NCBI GenBank assembly: GCA_025924495.1
Contig: JAICIG010000280.1
Span: forward strand, 1 to 10,644
Reading direction: 5' to 3'
DNA: 10,644 nucleotides
From: Pirellulales bacterium
GTDB taxonomy: Bacteria > Planctomycetota > Planctomycetia > Pirellulales > JAICIG01
Under the pieces are notes generated by a model. That model saw only the letters and a program-made list of their open reading frames with translations, ran no database searches and was not told where the DNA came from. Numbering within the stretch: the stretch's first letter is position 1; each line of letters begins with the position of its first letter. A program made the translations under genes and the position numbers. Of the stretch, positions 6,780 through 10,644 are shown one piece after another.

Positions 6780-8006
6780 ATGCAGGAACAACCTTATCCT
6801 ACGCCTTCGGATCGGCGACTTCCACGCCTGCTGTGGATCCTTGCGGCGCTGTGCTTGGGGCTGGTGTTGCCTTACCTGGCCGAGCAAGTGCAGTACTCGA
6901 TCACTCGCGGTCAACTGCGAGCACGCGCCGAAGCTGCCGCCGAAGATCTCGACAAGCTGGCCAAAAATGCCGAGCTGGTCAAGTTGTCCGATACCTCGCG
7001 CGCCTTTCGCGACGTCGCCAAACGCGCCGAACCCTCGGTAGTGCATATCGACACCGTACAAGCGGCCGGCGGATTGCATCCCGCATTGTCCGCCGATGGA
7101 TGGGAGTTTCAAATGCCCCAGGGAGACGGGCAGCAGTTCGCGCAGGGACAAGGCTCAGGCGTCATTGTCGATGGCTCGGAAGGCTACGTGCTGACGAACT
7201 TTCATGTCGTGCAAGGCGCCGACGCGATTGTCGTCAAGCTCAGCGATGGACGCACGATCTCCGGGAAGGATATTGAAGTTGTGGGCTTTGACGAAGCCAC
7301 CGATCTGGCGGTGTTGAAGTTGAATGCCGGCAATTTGTCCAGCATCGCCTGGGGCGACAGCCAATCGTTGGAGGTTGGCGATTGGGTGCTGGCCGTCGGC
7401 AATCCCTACGGGCTCGATCGCACGGTGACTTCGGGCATTGTCAGCGCCAAGCAGCGACGGGGCGTGAGCGAGACCGTTTATCAAGACTTCCTGCAGACCG
7501 ATGCCGCCGTGAATCCGGGCAACAGCGGCGGGCCGCTGTTGGACATTGAGGGGAAGCTCGTTGGCATCACGACGGCAATCGTCGGCCGGGCGTATCAAGG
7601 AATCAGCTTTGCCATTCCCAGCGAGGTGGCCAAAGATGTCTACGAACGTCTCAAGACAGGCGGCAAGGTCGCGCGCGGTTGGCTAGGAGTGCAGTTACAG
7701 CGCATGACTCCATTGGTGGCGGAGAGGTTGAAGCTGCCTGAGCCAAACGGGGCCTTAGTCGCCGGCATTATCAAGGGCTCCCCTGCAGAAAAGGCAGGCA
7801 TGCAGCCGGGTGATGTGATTGTCGAGTGGAACGGAAAGAAAGTCGTCGACGAAGCAGAACTGCCGCTGCTGGTGGCCAGGACCGAGGTGGGATCCAAAGT
7901 GAAGCTGACGGTGATTCGCGATGGCGAAAAAATGCCTATCGAGGTCACGGTGGACGAGCGGCCGGCGGAAAGCTTGTTGCGGCAGGGACGACCGAGAAAC
8001 CGGTGA
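6780..8006 (+). CDS. htrA: HtrA/Deg-family serine protease, membrane-anchored, one PDZ domain
   Basis: HtrA proteases degrade or refold damaged envelope proteins. This 408-residue protein has one N-terminal hydrophobic helix (about 16-32) with no clear cleavage site, so it is probably anchored in the membrane with the protease outside the cytoplasm. After a helical linker, the trypsin-like domain shows the full triad: H142 in TNFHVV, D175 in TDLAVLK and S249 in GNSGGP. A single PDZ domain follows (about 300-395, from GWLGVQL through KAGMQPGDVIVEWNG). One PDZ plus an anchor resembles DegS or Gram-positive HtrA more than two-PDZ DegP. I chose ATG 6780 over the in-frame ATG 6723, because the latter overlaps the -10 box and only adds a polar extension before the anchor. 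The ribosome site before 6780 is weak (CGGA). The gene is read away from aat, and dnaG follows after 173 nt with its own promoter. Confidence 0.92.
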   Translation: MQEQPYPTPSDRRLPRLLWILAALCLGLVLPYLAEQVQYSITRGQLRARAEAAAEDLDKLAKNAELVKLSDTSRAFRDVAKRAEPSVVHIDTVQAAGGLHPALSADGWEFQMPQGDGQQFAQGQGSGVIVDGSEGYVLTNFHVVQGADAIVVKLSDGRTISGKDIEVVGFDEATDLAVLKLNAGNLSSIAWGDSQSLEVGDWVLAVGNPYGLDRTVTSGIVSAKQRRGVSETVYQDFLQTDAAVNPGNSGGPLLDIEGKLVGITTAIVGRAYQGISFAIPSEVAKDVYERLKTGGKVARGWLGVQLQRMTPLVAERLKLPEPNGALVAGIIKGSPAEKAGMQPGDVIVEWNGKKVVDEAELPLLVARTEVGSKVKLTVIRDGEKMPIEVTVDERPAESLLRQGRPRNR

Positions 8007-8106
8007 GTGCGGCCGCGTTTGCGGCGGGAAGGGGAGCGTCGAGGATGTCGGGATGCCTTGCCGCTGGAATGTGGTTTGACGGGAAAAGTCGCCCGCGCAG
8101 TTGTGC

Positions 8107-8135
8107 TTGACCGGGTTTTATGCGGCTCCTATAAT
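8107..8135 (+). promoter_or_regulatory. Sigma-70-type promoter of dnaG
   Basis: TTGACC (8107-8112) and TATAAT (8130-8135) are separated by exactly 17 nt, a near-consensus housekeeping promoter. Transcription would start near 8142, giving a leader of about 38 nt before GTG 8180. It lies in the 173-nt gap after the htrA-like gene, in which no convincing terminator is seen, so some read-through into dnaG is possible. Confidence 0.8.
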
Positions 8136-8167
8136 CCCGCCGCTTGAAGTATTGTCTCTGTGCGCTC

Positions 8168-8173
8168 GAGGAG
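8168..8173 (+). promoter_or_regulatory. Shine-Dalgarno that fixes the dnaG start
   Basis: GAGGAG lies 6 nt before GTG 8180. A TTG at 8144 is also in frame, but it falls only about 2 nt after the predicted transcription start and has no ribosome site, so GTG 8180 is preferred. Confidence 0.75.
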
Positions 8174-8179
8174 TTTTCG

Positions 8180-10033
8180 GTGTCTTTCGGACCTACTTCC
8201 GATAGCGCCAAGGAGCAGGTCAAGCGAGCGATCGATATCGTCGATCTGGTGGGGCAATACGTGCAGTTGCGCCGCGAAGGCCGCGGTTACAAAGGGCTTT
8301 GCCCTTGGCATGACGACTCGCGGCCGAGCTTGCAGGTCAACCCGGAACGTCAATCGTTCAAGTGCTGGGTTTGCGATATCGGCGGCGATATCTTCAGCTT
8401 CGTAATGAAGCAAGAGAACGTCGCTTTTCCCGAAGCTCTGGCGATGTTGGCAGAGCGCGCCGGCATTTCGCTGGGCCCGGCGACTGGCAATTCGCAAGAG
8501 CGACTGCTGCAATATCAGGCCATGGCGTGGGCCGAGCAGCAATTTCACGAAAGTCTTTTGCGATCTGACGAGGCGGTGCCGGCTCGCGACTATCTGGCCA
8601 GCCGTGGCATTACGCAGGAAAGCATCGAGCGCTTTCATCTCGGCTATTCGCCCGAGTCGTGGGACTGGATCCTGGGCCGCGCCCGCGGCACGCGATTTTC
8701 TGCCAAAGTCTTGGAATCGATCGGGTTGTCGATTAAACGGCCGAACGGCCCTGGCTATTACGATCGGTTTCGCGGCCGCGTGCTGTTTCCGATTCGCGAC
8801 GTGCAAGGCCGGCCGATTGCAGTCGGCGGACGAGTGTTGCCCGGCGTAGGCAATGGCGAGGGCGCCAAATACATCAATTCACCGGAAACGCCGCTATTTT
8901 CCAAGAGCCATACGCTGTATGGGCTGGATGTGGCGCGCGACGCCATAATGAAGAGCCGCACCGCGCTGATTATGGAGGGATACACCGACACCCTGATTGC
9001 CCAGCAGTGCGGCTTCGGCAATGCCGTTGCCGTGCTCGGGACCGCCTTGGGGGCGGGGCATATCCGGATCTTGCGCCGCTTCGCCGACCAGATTCTGCTC
9101 GTCTTGGACGGCGATGAGGCGGGCCGCCGCCGCGCCGACCAGATTCTGGAGCTGTTTGTGGCCGAGCAGGTCGATTTGCAGATACTGACCCTGCCGAATA
9201 ACCTCGATCCGGCTGATTTTCTCTTGGAGCAAGGCGCCGAAGCCTTTCGCGAGCTGCTGTCTGGCGCGATCGATGCCGTTGAGCACCGTTTCCGCCAGGC
9301 GACGGAAGAACTCGACGCCACGAGCGGAACGCATTCGATCCATCGCGCCGTGGAGAAGGTGCTGGCTACGCTGTCCAAGGCGCCTCGGCTCGATGCCAAC
9401 ACGACGAGCGCCGCGATGTTGCGCGAGGACCAGATTCTGCACCGTCTGGCGCATCGCTTTGATGTCAGCGAGGATTTACTGCGGCGCCGACTGGCCGACT
9501 TGCGGCGCGGCGGCCGTCCCGGGCCCGCGGCTGCCAAGGAGGCGGCATTCAAGCAACCGCAAGCGCCCGAGTCGGAACCGGCCAACCTGGACAAATTCGA
9601 TCTTGCGCACCGCGAAATCATGGAAATCGTGATTGTGGCGCCGCAATTTTTCGGCCAGGTGCGCAGCGTATTACAACCGGCCGAGCTGCGATCTCCGCGC
9701 TTAAGGCGGCTCTACGTTCGCTGCTGTGAACTGGCCGACGCAGGCGTCGAGCCAGGCATTGAGCGGTTGCTATTGGAGATCGAAGACGTACAGCTTAAAA
9801 CGCTGCTAGTTGAACTCGATGAATCGCACCAGGCCAAAAAACCGATGGATTTGGCCGCGGTGCTGGGCGGCCTGCTGGCCGCCCTTCGGGACCACCATGA
9901 GGAGCAGCGCAGCCGCGCCCGGCGTAAGGAAGCTCACCGAGCGGCTAGCGAAGAAGAAGGACTCGACGCATTGCTTGACATCATTGAGAGGAAACGTCGC
10001 CGGCAAGGCATTTCCGCGCCCACGGATGGGTAG
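8180..10033 (+). CDS. dnaG: DNA primase
   Basis: DnaG makes the RNA primers for chromosome replication and works with the DnaB helicase. This 617-residue protein has the usual bacterial length and order. The CHC2 zinc-binding domain at the N-terminus has C41, H44, C62 and C65 (CPWH and CWVC). The catalytic core contains YGLDVARDAI and a Toprim domain with E266 in EGYTD and D310/D312 in LDGDEAGRR. These positions match the E. coli metal-binding residues almost exactly (E265, D309, D311). A helical C-terminal domain (about 460-570) is expected to bind DnaB, followed by a charged Arg/Glu-rich tail. GTG 8180 is chosen from its GAGGAG site and the promoter position. The gene has its own near-consensus promoter and is followed 110 nt later by rpoD, as in the macromolecular synthesis operon. 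No rpsU lies directly upstream. Confidence 0.97.
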   Translation: MSFGPTSDSAKEQVKRAIDIVDLVGQYVQLRREGRGYKGLCPWHDDSRPSLQVNPERQSFKCWVCDIGGDIFSFVMKQENVAFPEALAMLAERAGISLGPATGNSQERLLQYQAMAWAEQQFHESLLRSDEAVPARDYLASRGITQESIERFHLGYSPESWDWILGRARGTRFSAKVLESIGLSIKRPNGPGYYDRFRGRVLFPIRDVQGRPIAVGGRVLPGVGNGEGAKYINSPETPLFSKSHTLYGLDVARDAIMKSRTALIMEGYTDTLIAQQCGFGNAVAVLGTALGAGHIRILRRFADQILLVLDGDEAGRRRADQILELFVAEQVDLQILTLPNNLDPADFLLEQGAEAFRELLSGAIDAVEHRFRQATEELDATSGTHSIHRAVEKVLATLSKAPRLDANTTSAAMLREDQILHRLAHRFDVSEDLLRRRLADLRRGGRPGPAAAKEAAFKQPQAPESEPANLDKFDLAHREIMEIVIVAPQFFGQVRSVLQPAELRSPRLRRLYVRCCELADAGVEPGIERLLLEIEDVQLKTLLVELDESHQAKKPMDLAAVLGGLLAALRDHHEEQRSRARRKEAHRAASEEEGLDALLDIIERKRRRQGISAPTDG

Positions 10034-10071
10034 GATGCCATGTCGGTTGGTCGCCGCCGACGACACGACCC

Positions 10072-10101
10072 TTGATTCTGGTTGTCGGTCGAGACCATAA
10101 T
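10072..10101 (+). promoter_or_regulatory. Probable promoter of rpoD
   Basis: TTGATT (10072-10077) and CATAAT (10096-10101) are 18 nt apart in the 110-nt dnaG-rpoD gap. Transcription would start near 10108, about 36 nt before GTG 10144. Each hexamer is one or two bases off consensus. No terminator is visible in the gap, so rpoD could be read both from here and from the dnaG promoter. Confidence 0.5.
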
Positions 10102-10130
10102 TCGATTGTCTCAGCGCGCCGTTCGGCGTG

Positions 10131-10136
10131 GGAGGG
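10131..10136 (+). promoter_or_regulatory. Shine-Dalgarno that fixes the rpoD start
   Basis: GGAGGG lies 7 nt before GTG 10144, strong support for this non-ATG start. Confidence 0.75.
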
Positions 10137-10143
10137 AAACCAG

Positions 10144-10644
10144 GTGGACCATTCGGATAAAGACCTTTCAGAACTTGTCGCGACTGGCAAGGCCCAAGGG
10201 TACTTGACCTACGATCAGGTCAACGACTATCTGCCCGACGAAGCGGTCAATCCCGACAAATTGGACAGCTTGCTCATGGCTCTGGAAGACCAGGGCATTG
10301 AGCTGGTCAACGAAGCTCCGGAACCCGTCTTCGCCGACCCGCCGGCGAAGGAGAAGCGTTCGCTCGAGCGCGAGCGCATTCCGTTCGATGAAAGCGTCAA
10401 CGAAGAGGAAGCTGCGCACGAGGATCAGGCTCGCACGTCGTTGTCGGACGACGTAGCGAAGTGGAGCGACGATCCGGTACGCATGTACCTGACCCAGATG
10501 GCCGTGATTCCGCTGCTCACCCGCGAGCAGGAGATTTCGCTGGCCAAGAAGATCGAAGTCACGCGCAAGCGATTCCGCCGCAAGGTGCTCGAGTGCGATT
10601 ATGCCCTCTCGAACGTCGTCGAGACGCTCAAGCGGGTGCACACC
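10144..10644 (+). CDS. rpoD: Principal (group 1) RNA polymerase sigma factor, N-terminal part (3' partial)
   Basis: The housekeeping sigma factor directs RNA polymerase to -35/-10 promoters. The first 167 residues are in the window and the frame runs off the right edge. Residues about 8-57 form sigma region 1.1 (LVATGKAQGYLTYDQVNDYL and a second helix LDSLLMALEDQGIELV), found only in primary sigma factors. An acidic linker (about 58-108) follows. Region 1.2 then begins at DPVRMYLTQM (110-119) and continues through PLLTREQEISLAKKIE (123-138). The sequence after about 139 would lead into the non-conserved region and region 2, which lie outside. The GTG start is chosen from GGAGGG 7 nt upstream and because region 1.1 begins at once. 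Its place after dnaG matches the dnaG-rpoD core of the macromolecular synthesis operon. Confidence 0.96.
   Translation, partial: MDHSDKDLSELVATGKAQGYLTYDQVNDYLPDEAVNPDKLDSLLMALEDQGIELVNEAPEPVFADPPAKEKRSLERERIPFDESVNEEEAAHEDQARTSLSDDVAKWSDDPVRMYLTQMAVIPLLTREQEISLAKKIEVTRKRFRRKVLECDYALSNVVETLKRVHT

Noticed and set aside
8012..8025. GCCGC-GTTT-GCGGC hairpin just after the htrA-like gene as a terminator
   Set aside because: The stem is only 5 bp and no T-run follows; such pairs are expected in GC-rich DNA.
8045..8110. 21-residue open frame between the htrA-like gene and dnaG
   Set aside because: It overlaps the dnaG -35 element, has no clear ribosome site and no recognisable feature.
8758..9621. 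Open frame of 287 codons on the - strand opposite dnaG
   Set aside because: It is Ser/Arg-rich shadow translation of GC-rich codons lying fully inside the primase gene, whose identity is certain.

Overview
The window reads as chromosomal DNA of a planctomycete, probably of the Pirellulales. The base composition is GC-rich. The evidence for the group is family resemblance recalled from memory: a large Gln/Glu-rich coiled-coil protein next to a three-helix VWA/glutamine-amidotransferase-like membrane protein and a secreted prenyltransferase-fold repeat protein. The housekeeping genes (aat, dnaG, rpoD) are ordinary bacterial ones, and there are no signs of phage, plasmid or transposon.

Left part (2-5615, + strand): a tightly packed three-gene cell-envelope unit. 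Gene 1 is open at the left edge. It ends 5 nt before gene 2, and gene 2 overlaps gene 3 by ATGA, so the three are probably co-transcribed and translationally coupled from a promoter outside the window. A 31-bp imperfect inverted repeat made of 7-bp units (4517-4598) lies inside gene 3, 5 nt after its start codon, and encodes most of the residues before its signal peptide.

Middle part (5684-6666, - strand): aat, encoding leucyl/phenylalanyl-tRNA-protein transferase, is followed after 2 nt by a gene for an 88-residue, very basic protein of unknown function. This pair converges on the envelope unit across 68 nt in which no convincing terminator is visible.

Right part (6780-10644, + strand): a membrane-anchored HtrA-type serine protease with one PDZ domain, then DNA primase (dnaG), then the start of the principal sigma factor (rpoD), which runs off the right edge. 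Each gene has a promoter-like sequence just upstream: a TATAAT box for htrA, TTGACC-17-TATAAT for dnaG and TTGATT-18-CATAAT for rpoD. These sites also settle the start codons: ATG 6780 for htrA, GTG 8180 for dnaG and GTG 10144 for rpoD, the last two with strong Shine-Dalgarno sequences. The dnaG-rpoD order is the core of the macromolecular synthesis operon that links initiation of replication and transcription.

No gene-free stretch exceeds 300 bases. The longest is 8007-8179 (173 nt), which holds the dnaG promoter and leader. No tRNA, rRNA, CRISPR array or insertion sequence was seen. The most unusual items are the repeat inside the start of gene 3, the small basic protein coupled to aat, and the near-identical sequence around the -10 boxes of htrA and dnaG.
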